From positions 1 to 5,733 of the forward strand of contig JAEZEB010000369.1 in NCBI GenBank assembly GCA_023438115.1: 5,733 bases of DNA. Reading direction: 5' to 3'. Positions 1 through 5,337 of this stretch are shown in pieces. This DNA is from Pseudomonadota bacterium. Lineage in GTDB: Bacteria; Pseudomonadota; Gammaproteobacteria; Burkholderiales; Burkholderiaceae_C. The position numbers and the translations under genes were made by a program. Each line of letters starts with the position of its first letter. Positions within the stretch are counted from its first letter, which is position 1. The notes beneath the pieces are model-generated. The model saw only the letters and a list, made by a program, of their open reading frames with translations. It made no database searches and was not told the DNA's origin.

Positions 1-508
1 ACAGCGTGCCGGGCGACTCGCGTGCGAGGAAGTCGGCGACTTCCGGCACCAGGCTCAGCGTGCCGCGCAGCGCGCCGTGCCCGCCGGCTTCCGAACCCTG
101 CGCGACGACCACGTTGGCGCCGGCCTCCACCGCATCGCGCACGTGCGCGAGCGTCTGGCACTGGCAGATCAGGCAGGCGCCGGCGGCGCGGATCTCGGGC
201 GCGAACGGCCGCGGATCGCCGAAGGACAGCATGACTGCCGCGGGCGCGTACACGAGCACGCGCGCCAGCAGCGAAGGATTTCGCGCCAGCGACCAGGTGA
301 TGAAGCCCACGCCCACGCGCTCGGCGCCGGCTGCATCGAATTGCGCGTCGAGCCAGGCGGCGTCGCCGTAGCCGCCGCCGATGAGGCCCAGGCCGCCGGC
401 GCGGCTGACCGCCGCGGCCAGCGCGCCGCCGGCCGCGAAGGCCATGGGCGCGGAAACGATGGGATGGCGCAGCGCGAGCGCGCTCGTCAATCGGGTGGAC
501 AGGGTCAT
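1..508 (-). CDS. Nitronate monooxygenase (class I, 2-nitropropane dioxygenase family), 3' end outside window
   Basis: This flavoenzyme family oxidises propionate 3-nitronate and other alkyl nitronates with O2 in the cytoplasm, using FMN. The visible 169 residues start MTLSTRLTSALALRHPIV and show the family order: the N-terminal beta strand and FMN-contact segment APMAFAAGG (residues 20-28), the glycine-rich AGGLGLIGGGYG (38-48), GVGFITW (66-72), and AQGSEAGGHG (136-145), whose His144 sits in the conserved GxEAGGHxG motif expected of the catalytic/FMN-phosphate region. Roughly half of a usual 320-350 residue protein is present; the rest lies beyond base 1. The ATG at 506-508 fits the conserved N-terminus, but no clear Shine-Dalgarno precedes it. 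It follows ctaD on the same strand after 37 bases, so it may be cotranscribed, without any obvious functional link. Family assignment is confident; the true substrate is unknown. Confidence 0.88.
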   Translation of the reverse strand, partial: MTLSTRLTSALALRHPIVSAPMAFAAGGALAAAVSRAGGLGLIGGGYGDAAWLDAQFDAAGAERVGVGFITWSLARNPSLLARVLVYAPAAVMLSFGDPRPFAPEIRAAGACLICQCQTLAHVRDAVEAGANVVVAQGSEAGGHGALRGTLSLVPEVADFLARESPGTL

Positions 509-545
509 GGCGGTCGTCGCGAAGTTCAGGTCGTGCCGCAGCTTA

Positions 546-2228
546 CTACTGCGTTCCCGCGGCGCGCGTGGCGGGACCCTCCGGCTCGCCCGGCTGCAGG
601 ATGCGCGTCGCGTCGGCGTTCAGGCGCGGCGGCGTGGCGAAGGTATGGAAAGGCGCGGGCGAAGGCACTTCCCATTCGAGGCCTTCGGCGCCGCTGCCGT
701 CGGGATCGTTCCACGGCCGCTGCGGGGCGGGCCGGCCGCGCCCGCGCATGCAGGGCAGCAGCACCGCGAAGAAGAAGAACACCTGCGCGAAGCCGAAGCC
801 GAAGGCGCCTATGGTGGCGACGGCGTTGAAGTCGGCGAACTGCATCGGGTAGTCGGCATAGCGGCGCGGCATGCCGGCCAGGCCGAGGAAGTGCATGACG
901 AAGAACGCGAGGTTGAAGCTCACGAGCGAGGTCCAGAAGTGGACCTGCCCCATGCGCTCGCTGTACATCACGCCGGTCCACTTGGGCAGCCAGTAGTAGG
1001 CGGCCGCGAACATCGCGAACAGCGAGCCCGCCACCAGCACGTAGTGGAAGTGCGCGATGACGTAGTAGGTGTCCTGCAGCACCACGTCGATCGGCGCGAT
1101 GGCCAGGATGAGGCCGGTGAACCCGCCGATCGTGAAGACGAAGATGAAGCCCGCGGCGAACAGCATGGGCGTCTCCATCGTCAGCGAGCCGCGCCACATC
1201 GTCGCGATCCAGTTGAAGATCTTCACCGACGTGGGCACCGAGATCAGCATCGTCGCGTACATGAAGAACAGCTGGCCCGTCACCGGCATGCCGACGGTGA
1301 ACATGTGGTGCGCCCACACGATGAAGGACAGGATCGCGATGGAGGCCGTGGCGTAGACCATGGAGGTGTAGCCGAACAGGCGCTTGCGCGAGAACGCGGG
1401 CACCACCTGGCTGATCATGCCGAAGGCCGGCAGGATCATGATGTACACCTCCGGGTGGCCGAAGAACCAGAAGATGTGCTGGTACATCGCGGGATCGCCG
1501 CCATTGGCCGGATTGAAGAAGCTGGTGCCGAACTGGCGGTCCGTCAATGTCATCGTGATCGCGCCGGCCAGCACCGGCATCACCGCGATCAGCAGGTAGG
1601 CGGTGATCAGCCAGGTCCAGCAGAACATGGGCATCTTCATCAGCGACATGCCCGGCGCGCGCATGTTGAGGATGGTGTTGATCGCGCCCATGATCGACGA
1701 GATCCCGAGCAGGTGGATCGCGAAGATGCTCGCATCCATCGAGGCCGGCATCTGCATGGACAGCGGCGCGTACATCGTCCAGCCCGCGGCGGGCGCGCCG
1801 CCGGTGGTGAAGAAGGATCCCACCAGGATCGCCGCGGCCGGCACCAGCAGCCAGAAGCTGAAGTTGTTCATGCGCGCGAAGGCCATGTCGGGCGCGCCGA
1901 TCTGCAGCGGGATCATCCAGTTCGCGAAGCCCACGAAGCCGGGCATGATCGCGCCGAAGATCATGAGGAGCCCGTGCATCGTGACCATCTGGTTGTACAG
2001 CTCCGGGTTCATCAGCTGCAGTCCCGGCTGGTACAGCTCCGCGCGCAGCGCCAGCGCCAGCGCGCCGCCCACCATGAACATGGTGAAGGAGAACAGCAGG
2101 TACAGCGTGCCGATGTCCTTGTGGTTGGTGGCGTAGACCCACCGGCGCCAGCCGGCCGGCGCATGCGCGTGCTGCGCATCTCCGTCCTGCACCGGAAAAG
2201 CGTTGCTGTCGTCCGCTGCGATGGCCAT
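546..2228 (-). CDS. ctaD: Cytochrome c oxidase subunit I (aa3-type, A1 family)
   Basis: This is the catalytic subunit of the inner-membrane haem-copper oxidase that reduces O2 to water and pumps protons. The 560-residue product has about 12 hydrophobic segments and every key residue: haem a ligands His85 and His395, haem a3 His393, CuB ligands His258, His307 and His308, and Tyr262 of the His-Tyr cross-link. Glu260 in GHPEVY marks type A1. The D-channel entry is Asp114 with Asn121/Asn122, and the K-channel has Thr333 and Lys336 (VPTSVK). One departure is Ala118 where GAPDMAFPR is usual. I chose the ATG at 2226-2228 because HAHAPAGWRRWVYATNHKDIGT follows about 20 residues later, as in related proteins; an in-frame extension to 2378 would cross the divergent promoter. 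The Shine-Dalgarno is weak. The cytosolic tail contains GLEWEVPSPAPFHTF. No coxB/ctaC, ctaE or ctaG is adjacent, so it is an orphan within this window. Confidence 0.95.
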   Translation of the reverse strand: MAIAADDSNAFPVQDGDAQHAHAPAGWRRWVYATNHKDIGTLYLLFSFTMFMVGGALALALRAELYQPGLQLMNPELYNQMVTMHGLLMIFGAIMPGFVGFANWMIPLQIGAPDMAFARMNNFSFWLLVPAAAILVGSFFTTGGAPAAGWTMYAPLSMQMPASMDASIFAIHLLGISSIMGAINTILNMRAPGMSLMKMPMFCWTWLITAYLLIAVMPVLAGAITMTLTDRQFGTSFFNPANGGDPAMYQHIFWFFGHPEVYIMILPAFGMISQVVPAFSRKRLFGYTSMVYATASIAILSFIVWAHHMFTVGMPVTGQLFFMYATMLISVPTSVKIFNWIATMWRGSLTMETPMLFAAGFIFVFTIGGFTGLILAIAPIDVVLQDTYYVIAHFHYVLVAGSLFAMFAAAYYWLPKWTGVMYSERMGQVHFWTSLVSFNLAFFVMHFLGLAGMPRRYADYPMQFADFNAVATIGAFGFGFAQVFFFFAVLLPCMRGRGRPAPQRPWNDPDGSGAEGLEWEVPSPAPFHTFATPPRLNADATRILQPGEPEGPATRAAGTQ

Positions 2229-2325
2229 GCAGGCATCGTAGGACGCGCGTGCGCCCGGGTAAAACGACTTCCGTTGGAGGATGAACGCAATGAAATTGCT
2301 ATCGCACCGCGACATGCCCGCACGC

Positions 2326-2354
2326 TTGTCCTGCCATGGCACCGGTCCTATACT
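2326..2354 (+). promoter_or_regulatory. Promoter of leader element 1
   Basis: TTGTCC (2326-2331), a 17-base spacer, and TATACT (2349-2354) form a good sigma70-class promoter. The predicted start is near base 2362, which is the A of the leader ORF start codon. The -10 context CCTATACT matches that of the other two elements and also the sigma-S preference for C just before TAYACT. A near-perfect dyad GACATGC/GCTTGTC at 2311-2330 overlaps the -35 box and could be an operator; that is a guess. Confidence 0.65.
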
Positions 2355-2361
2355 GCCCGGC

Positions 2362-2406
2362 ATGCATCCGCACCGCACGAACCCGCGTACGCCCGCAGAT
2401 TCCTGA
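2362..2406 (+). CDS. Leader ORF 1 (14 aa), probably leaderless
   Basis: The ORF encodes MHPHRTNPRTPADS. Its ATG lies 7 bases after the TATACT box, so the transcript probably begins at or next to the start codon. The TGA (2404-2406) directly abuts the base of hairpin 1 at 2407. The same start and stop geometry recurs in the two other leader ORFs of the window, which is the main reason to list it. An in-frame extension to ATG 2290, with GGAGG nine bases upstream, would give 38 residues, but it would start upstream of the promoter seen here. The peptide matches nothing I know; the act of translating to the foot of the hairpin may be what matters. Confidence 0.5.
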   Translation: MHPHRTNPRTPADS

Positions 2407-2455
2407 GCCCGGCGATCGCACTTCCCTCCTCATAGCGCACCATCGATCGCCGGGC
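2407..2455 (+). ncRNA. Leader hairpin 1 with anti-Shine-Dalgarno-like loop
   Basis: GCCCGGCGATCG (2407-2418) pairs perfectly with CGATCGCCGGGC (2444-2455), 12 bp. The 25-base loop carries CUUCCCUCCUCA followed by GCGCACC. The loop contains CCUCCU, identical to six bases of the usual 16S rRNA 3' tail, and CUCC can pair with the GGAG of the downstream gene. It is one of three related hairpins in the window; relative to copies at 5473-5518 and 5050-5102 the lower stem is constant and the upper stem changes in paired fashion. It may be a leader acting in cis, a processed sRNA, or both. It resembles what I remember of the Betaproteobacteria toxic small RNA family, not verified. Confidence 0.75.
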
Positions 2456-2475
2456 CTCGAAACCCGCGCGTCCCC

Positions 2476-2493
2476 GCGCAGCTTGCGCTGCGC
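2476..2493 (+). promoter_or_regulatory. Second leader hairpin, element 1
   Basis: GCGCAGC, loop TTGC, GCTGCGC form a 7-bp hairpin between hairpin 1 and the gene start. No T-tract follows, so a classic intrinsic terminator is unlikely. The other two elements have a smaller hairpin in the same place with unrelated sequence, so its position rather than its sequence appears conserved. Confidence 0.4.
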
Positions 2494-2513
2494 CTGCTTC
2501 GACGGAGTGCTCC

Positions 2514-2804
2514 ATGCAGATCGCCGACAGCCCGGTGGCAATGACCGGCCCCCTTGCGGATTCGCTGCCGATCCGGCAGACCGTGCAGCCCGCGCCCGAC
2601 GCGGACCTGCCCTTCGCCAGCCAGGGCCTCCTGGACCGGCTCTCGCGTCCCGGCCGCTTCCACTTCGTGCGCTTCGGCGCCGGCGGCCTGATCGAGGCCG
2701 CCAGCGATGCGGCGCTGGCCGAGGCGCGCGCGGTGCTCGCGCAAACCTACGGCGAGCTCCTCGCCTTCGGCGCGCCCACCGTGCACGCGCCTGCGGCGGG
2801 TTGA
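2514..2804 (+). CDS. Small protein of unknown function, paralogous to N-terminal domain of the next gene
   Basis: I do not recognise this 96-residue product as a named family. Residues 33-93 (from PFASQGLLDRLSRPGRF) align without gaps to residues 24-84 of the following gene product, with about 25 of 61 positions identical by hand count. Shared landmarks are D-x-LSRP, AAS-x-x-AL-x-EAR and a closing VH. The protein stops where the neighbour continues into its EF-G-like domain, so the pair looks like a tandem duplication with one copy truncated, or one copy that gained a domain. There is no signal peptide or membrane segment; it is presumably cytoplasmic. The start at 2514 has CGGAG (2503-2507) six bases upstream. 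Note GGAGTGCTCC at 2504-2513, a self-complementary run that covers the Shine-Dalgarno. It is the first gene after leader element 1 and is separated from the next by 11 bases. Confidence 0.85.
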   Translation: MQIADSPVAMTGPLADSLPIRQTVQPAPDADLPFASQGLLDRLSRPGRFHFVRFGAGGLIEAASDAALAEARAVLAQTYGELLAFGAPTVHAPAAG

Positions 2805-2815
2805 GGAGGCGGGCG

Positions 2816-3364
2816 ATGTATTCCGACAAGAGGAACCTGCTGCCCCTGCGCCAGTCGCTGCATCCCGAGGCGGAGGCGAAGCACCTGTTCGCCACGCCGG
2901 GCGTGGTGGACTGGCTGTCCAGGCCCGAGAAGTACCTGATCACCATCGAAGGCGACGAAGGCACCATCCACGCCGCTTCCGAATCGGCGCTGCGCGAGGC
3001 GCGCGAGCTGCTGCGCCAGGTGCACGGCGGCCGGATCACGCTGGGTGAGACTTCGGTGCACACCTTCGTGGACGCGAGCGGAGAGCGCGTGGAGCCGGTG
3101 ATGTTCACGCGCGTCAGCGCGGGGCGCGACCACGCGGTGCCGCTGCTGGAGATCCTCAAGGACCGCGGCGCCGACGTGCAGGAAGTGGAACTGCAATGGG
3201 ACCGTTCCGTGATCCGCGCGGAAGCGCCGCTCGCGCGCCTGATCGGTTCCGAAGCAGCGGTGCAGGAACTCACCGCGGGGCAGGCGCACTTCGTCAGCTG
3301 GCTCGCGCGCTATGCGCCAGTCTCCACGCCGGCCGAAGGCGCGCGGGCCGGCTGGCATCGCTGA
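2816..3364 (+). CDS. Protein with stand-alone EF-G domain V-like C-terminus
   Basis: The 182-residue product has two parts. Residues 24-84 are the domain shared with the preceding gene. Residues about 93-167 (bases 3092-3316) resemble the C-terminal domain V of elongation factor G (EFG_C): EPVM at 93-96, a helix LLEILKDRGADVQEVE where EF-G has its domain V helix and 'RRG' turn, then VIRAEAPLARLIG (132-144), ELTAGQAHF (151-159) and ARYAPV (164-169), matching the EF-G pattern EPIM...RRG...I-A-VPL-x-MFG...LT-G-A-F...Y. There is no GTPase domain or other EF-G domain. In EF-G this domain contacts the ribosome near the L11/sarcin-ricin region, so a ribosome- or RNA-linked role is plausible but inferred; the alpha/beta fold is common, so the similarity could be only structural. 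GAGGAGG (2803-2809) overlaps the upstream TGA and serves ATG 2816, suggesting coupled translation. It converges with the acetyltransferase gene. Confidence 0.82.
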   Translation: MYSDKRNLLPLRQSLHPEAEAKHLFATPGVVDWLSRPEKYLITIEGDEGTIHAASESALREARELLRQVHGGRITLGETSVHTFVDASGERVEPVMFTRVSAGRDHAVPLLEILKDRGADVQEVELQWDRSVIRAEAPLARLIGSEAAVQELTAGQAHFVSWLARYAPVSTPAEGARAGWHR

Positions 3365-3374
3365 CAGGTGCAGC

Positions 3375-3391
3375 CCGCGGCGCCGCCGCGG
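3375..3391. terminator. GC hairpin between convergent genes
   Basis: CCGCGG (3375-3380), loop CGCCG, CCGCGG (3386-3391) fills the 28-base gap between two convergent stop codons, so it can fold in both transcripts. It lacks a T-tract on either side, so a bidirectional terminator role is only suggested by position. Confidence 0.3.
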
Positions 3392-3392
3392 T

Positions 3393-4043
3393 TCAGGCCG
3401 GCGACGCCGAGGCTTCCGCCTGCAGGCTTCGCGCGCCGGTCTCGCGCACGAAACGTTCCATGTCCCAGCCGCTTCCCAGCAGCACCATGCGGGTGTGGAA
3501 GTCCTCCAGGCGCGCGGGCGCGATCTCCGGGCCCAGGCAGCACAGCGCCTTGTCCTTCAGTTCCACGTAGCCCAGCTCCCAGGAAGCGGCGAGCGCGCGC
3601 CACAGCGCATGCGCGCCCTCCGACTGCCGCGCGCCGGTGATCAGGCACATGCCGCGTCCCAGCGCCCAGCGGTACACCGCGGTGGCGAGCCCGCGCCGCT
3701 GATACATGCGGCCGTACTTGGAATGCGGGCCGCGCAGGTGGCGGTCGGCGCGCCGGTCCAGCTCGATCAGGCGGTTGAACACGGTGTAGCCCGCGAGCCG
3801 TCCGTTCGCGAGGTCCTCGACGTACACGTACTGCTCGCCGTCGGCCTCGCGAAAGCGGAACGCGAAGCCGGGCACGGGGATGTCGAGCCTGTGCAGGCCG
3901 GTGAGCACGCCGCCGAAGCGGCGCAGGCGCGCGTGCACGCGCTCCAGTTCCGCTTCCACGGTGTGCGAAGGCAGCTCCACGTCGATGCGCAATTCCATGC
4001 GGCTGCCCGGCGCGGGCAGCGCGCCGATCAGGGAGTACGTCAT
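3393..4043 (-). CDS. GNAT-family N-acetyltransferase, substrate unknown
   Basis: This 216-residue protein has the shape of a GNAT acetyltransferase, which transfers acetyl from acetyl-CoA to an amine. Residues 70-90 (EQYVYVEDLANGRLAGYTVFN) look like the central beta strands before motif A. Residues 108-128 contain YQRRGLATAVYRWAL, where QRRGLA (115-120) fits the Q/R-x-x-G-x-A/G pyrophosphate-binding loop and the next helix. Residues 133-150 give the following strand and a helix with ARQSEGAHALWRAL. The N-terminal 60 residues and the tail after about 175 are not ones I recognise. The ATG at 4041-4043 is preceded by AGGAGG with six-base spacing, located inside the last codons of the upstream gene; only one base separates that gene's TGA from this ATG, so the two are translationally coupled. 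A partnership with the solenoid protein is likely from the coupling. Confidence 0.78.
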   Translation of the reverse strand: MTYSLIGALPAPGSRMELRIDVELPSHTVEAELERVHARLRRFGGVLTGLHRLDIPVPGFAFRFREADGEQYVYVEDLANGRLAGYTVFNRLIELDRRADRHLRGPHSKYGRMYQRRGLATAVYRWALGRGMCLITGARQSEGAHALWRALAASWELGYVELKDKALCCLGPEIAPARLEDFHTRMVLLGSGWDMERFVRETGARSLQAEASASPA

Positions 4044-4044
4044 G

Positions 4045-4989
4045 TCAGGCCTCCTGGGCGGACGGCAGGGCAGCGGCCGCATGGCCGCACCAGTGCCCAC
4101 TGAGCAGGTGCGCCGGGCGCGTGCGCGCCGTGACGGCCGCACTCGATTCCCAGGCGTCGAGCGCGACGGCGAGGCCGGCGTACACGCCGTAGCCGGGACC
4201 CGCGGACAGTTCGCCCTCGGTCCAGATGCTCTCGCCCGCGCGGATCGCGCCGCCGGCGCTGATCGGGCCGCTCGCGCGGATGCCCAGGCCGGCATCCAGG
4301 TGCCGGCCGGCTTCCACCGCCACGCCGCACTCGATGCCGGAGGCCACGCGCAGGTCGCCGCTCGCCGCGATGCGTCCGGTCACGCGCAGGGCCTTGCCGC
4401 ACTCGAGATCGCCTTCGACCAGCAGGTCGTCGCGCACGGAGGCATCACCCTCCACGCGCAAGCCTTCGCGCGCCGTGACCAGTCCCGCGGACTTCAGGTT
4501 GCCGCCGCACTCGAAGCGCCCGCCCGCCTCGACGCCCCACTCGGCATGCACGTCACCGCCCGTGGCGATGCGGCCCCCGGCGCGGATCGCGCCGCGCGAG
4601 CGCAGTTCGTCGCCGGCCACGAGGGCGCTGCCTGCGGCGATGCCGCCGCCGGAGCGGATCGAGCGGCCCGCGCGCAGCACGGCGCCCACGTCGATGCCGC
4701 GGCGCGCCTCGATGGTGCCCGCGAAGACCACGGCTTCGGCCGAGAGGAAGTCGACCTGCAGCAGCGTGTTGGTGGGCCCCAGCTGGTCCAGCAGCCAGCA
4801 CGCATCGTCCACGCGGCCGGCATCCACCAGCGTGTCGAGCACGTGCTGGTAGTTGCTGCCCGGATGGTGGTTGCGCAGGAACCAGCGGAAACCGTCGGCG
4901 CAAGGGCTCTTGGAGCGGATGAAGTTGCGCGTGAAGTCGATCGCGCGTTCGGACGCGGCATCGACCTGCGCGGGGGACGACCTGGACAT
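4045..4989 (-). CDS. Hexad-repeat beta-solenoid protein (bactofilin-like)
   Basis: The 314-residue product has an N-terminal alpha-rich part (residues 1-85, including RSKSPCADGFRWFLRNHHPG and a leucine/aspartate helix pair). It then has 31 uninterrupted six-residue units at residues 89-274 (bases 4168-4725), of the type A-G-x-x-I/L-x, for example AGRSIR, AGGRIA, VEGDLE, AGGAIR. Every sixth position is hydrophobic, as in a triangular beta-helix with 18 residues per turn, so about ten turns. Bactofilins (polymer-forming cytoskeletal proteins) have such solenoids, but usually shorter, so I call it bactofilin-like rather than bactofilin. A 40-residue tail follows. There is no signal peptide. I chose ATG 4987-4989 because GGAG (4998-5001) lies eight bases upstream; a GTG three codons earlier would overlap that site. 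It is headed by leader element 3 and coupled to the GNAT gene. A scaffold function is inference. Confidence 0.82.
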   Translation of the reverse strand: MSRSSPAQVDAASERAIDFTRNFIRSKSPCADGFRWFLRNHHPGSNYQHVLDTLVDAGRVDDACWLLDQLGPTNTLLQVDFLSAEAVVFAGTIEARRGIDVGAVLRAGRSIRSGGGIAAGSALVAGDELRSRGAIRAGGRIATGGDVHAEWGVEAGGRFECGGNLKSAGLVTAREGLRVEGDASVRDDLLVEGDLECGKALRVTGRIAASGDLRVASGIECGVAVEAGRHLDAGLGIRASGPISAGGAIRAGESIWTEGELSAGPGYGVYAGLAVALDAWESSAAVTARTRPAHLLSGHWCGHAAAALPSAQEA

Positions 4990-5010
4990 GGCAAGCACTC
5001 CGTGCCGTCG

Positions 5011-5043
5011 CCACGCGGGGCGGACGGCTCAAGATGCGCGTGG
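5011..5043 (-). promoter_or_regulatory. Second leader hairpin, element 3
   Basis: On the minus strand CCACGCG (5043-5037) pairs with CGCGTGG (5017-5011), 7 bp around a 19-base loop. It sits between the main hairpin and the Shine-Dalgarno of the solenoid gene, as in the other elements. The Shine-Dalgarno itself lies in GCACGGAGTGC, a short self-complementary run with GGA in the loop. Confidence 0.35.
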
Positions 5044-5049
5044 GCTGCT

Positions 5050-5102
5050 GCCCGGCGGTCGAGGGATTGGCGCTTGGAGGGAGAGGGAAGCGACCGCCGG
5101 GC
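5050..5102 (-). ncRNA. Leader hairpin 3 with anti-Shine-Dalgarno-like loop
   Basis: On the minus strand GCCCGGCGGTCG (5102-5091) pairs perfectly with CGACCGCCGGGC (5061-5050), 12 bp. The 29-base loop begins CUUCCCUCUCCCUCCAAGCG; it includes CCUCC, and CUCC is complementary to the GGAG of the solenoid gene. Compared with hairpin 1 the stem differs only by an A-U to G-C exchange on both arms, a compensatory change that supports a selected RNA fold. It lies between leader ORF 3 and the solenoid gene, 60 bases before the latter's start. Confidence 0.75.
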
Positions 5103-5228
5103 TCAGGGATGTCCGGCCGTGCGGCGGACTCCCGTGGCCGCGTGCAGCGGCGGCAACGCGCAGGCACGCGCGGACTGCGCGCGCAGGGCGGGCGTCGTGG
5201 CGGCGTGGCGGGCGTTGCGAGAATCCAT
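5103..5228 (-). CDS. Leader ORF 3 (41 aa), probably leaderless
   Basis: The ORF begins MDSRNARHAATTPALRAQ and ends GVRRTAGHP. Its ATG (5226-5228) is six bases after TATACT, so it should be translated from the 5' end of the transcript. The TGA (5103-5105) abuts the stem of hairpin 3. About 85 % of codons end in G or C, like real genes nearby. It is rich in Ala and Arg and has one Cys. I see no domain, membrane segment or similarity to the other two leader peptides beyond composition and the shared ending before TGA (YCC-TGA). Confidence 0.5.
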   Translation of the reverse strand: MDSRNARHAATTPALRAQSARACALPPLHAATGVRRTAGHP

Positions 5229-5234
5229 GCGGGG

Positions 5235-5240
5235 AGTATA
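5235..5240 (-). promoter_or_regulatory. -10 box of leader element 3
   Basis: TATACT on the minus strand within CCTATACTCCCCGCATG, nearly the same as CCTATACTGCCCGGCATG of element 1. No good -35 box exists at 16-18 bases. A TTGCCA lies 29 bases upstream, within the dyad at 5255-5277. The sequence fits a sigma-S type or activator-dependent promoter. Confidence 0.55.
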
Positions 5241-5254
5241 GGCAGCGACCTGCA

Positions 5255-5277
5255 CCTTGCGGCCTAATCTGGCAAGG
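5255..5277. promoter_or_regulatory. Perfect dyad in divergent promoter region
   Basis: CCTTGC (5255-5260), 11 bases, GCAAGG (5272-5277) is a perfect 6-bp inverted repeat lying between the divergent -10 boxes of elements 2 and 3. Its spacing and palindromic form suit a dimeric transcription factor such as a LysR-type regulator. No regulator gene is visible in the window to test this. Confidence 0.35.
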
Positions 5278-5324
5278 ATCGGTGGGTCTTTGGCATCAAC
5301 GTGGCGCGAACGCGCGGCGCGGCC

Positions 5325-5330
5325 TACACT
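5325..5330 (+). promoter_or_regulatory. -10 box of leader element 2
   Basis: TACACT within GGCCTACACTCGTCC. It is seven bases before the GTG of leader ORF 2. No consensus -35 box stands at 16-18 bases; TTGGCA (5290-5295) is 29 bases upstream, the same distance as TTGCCA in element 3. Confidence 0.5.
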
Positions 5331-5337
5331 CGTCCGC

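Noticed and set aside
526..2142. Second long minus-strand frame inside ctaD
   Set aside because: Frame-shifted shadow of ctaD caused by high GC; low-complexity Arg/Ala/His composition and no motifs.
2229..2378. Extended N-terminus of ctaD
   Set aside because: The extra 50 residues have no similarity to oxidase N-termini and would cover the divergent promoter and part of leader ORF 1.
381..2435. Very long plus-strand open frame (684 codons) antisense to ctaD
   Set aside because: It is a His/Arg/Asp-rich shadow of the ctaD codons on the other strand; ctaD has complete catalytic motifs and no domain is visible in the antisense product.
4168..4725. DNA repeat or CRISPR-like array
   Set aside because: The 18-base periodicity reflects protein hexads; the nucleotide units are degenerate with no identical direct repeats or spacers.
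3880..5241. Long plus-strand frame opposite the solenoid gene
   Set aside because: It mirrors the hexad repeat on the opposite strand; the minus frame has a good ribosome-binding site and a regular hydrophobic period, this one does not.
5290..5330. TTGGCA and TACACT as an ordinary -35/-10 pair
   Set aside because: The 29-base spacing is far beyond the 16-18 bases tolerated by sigma70.
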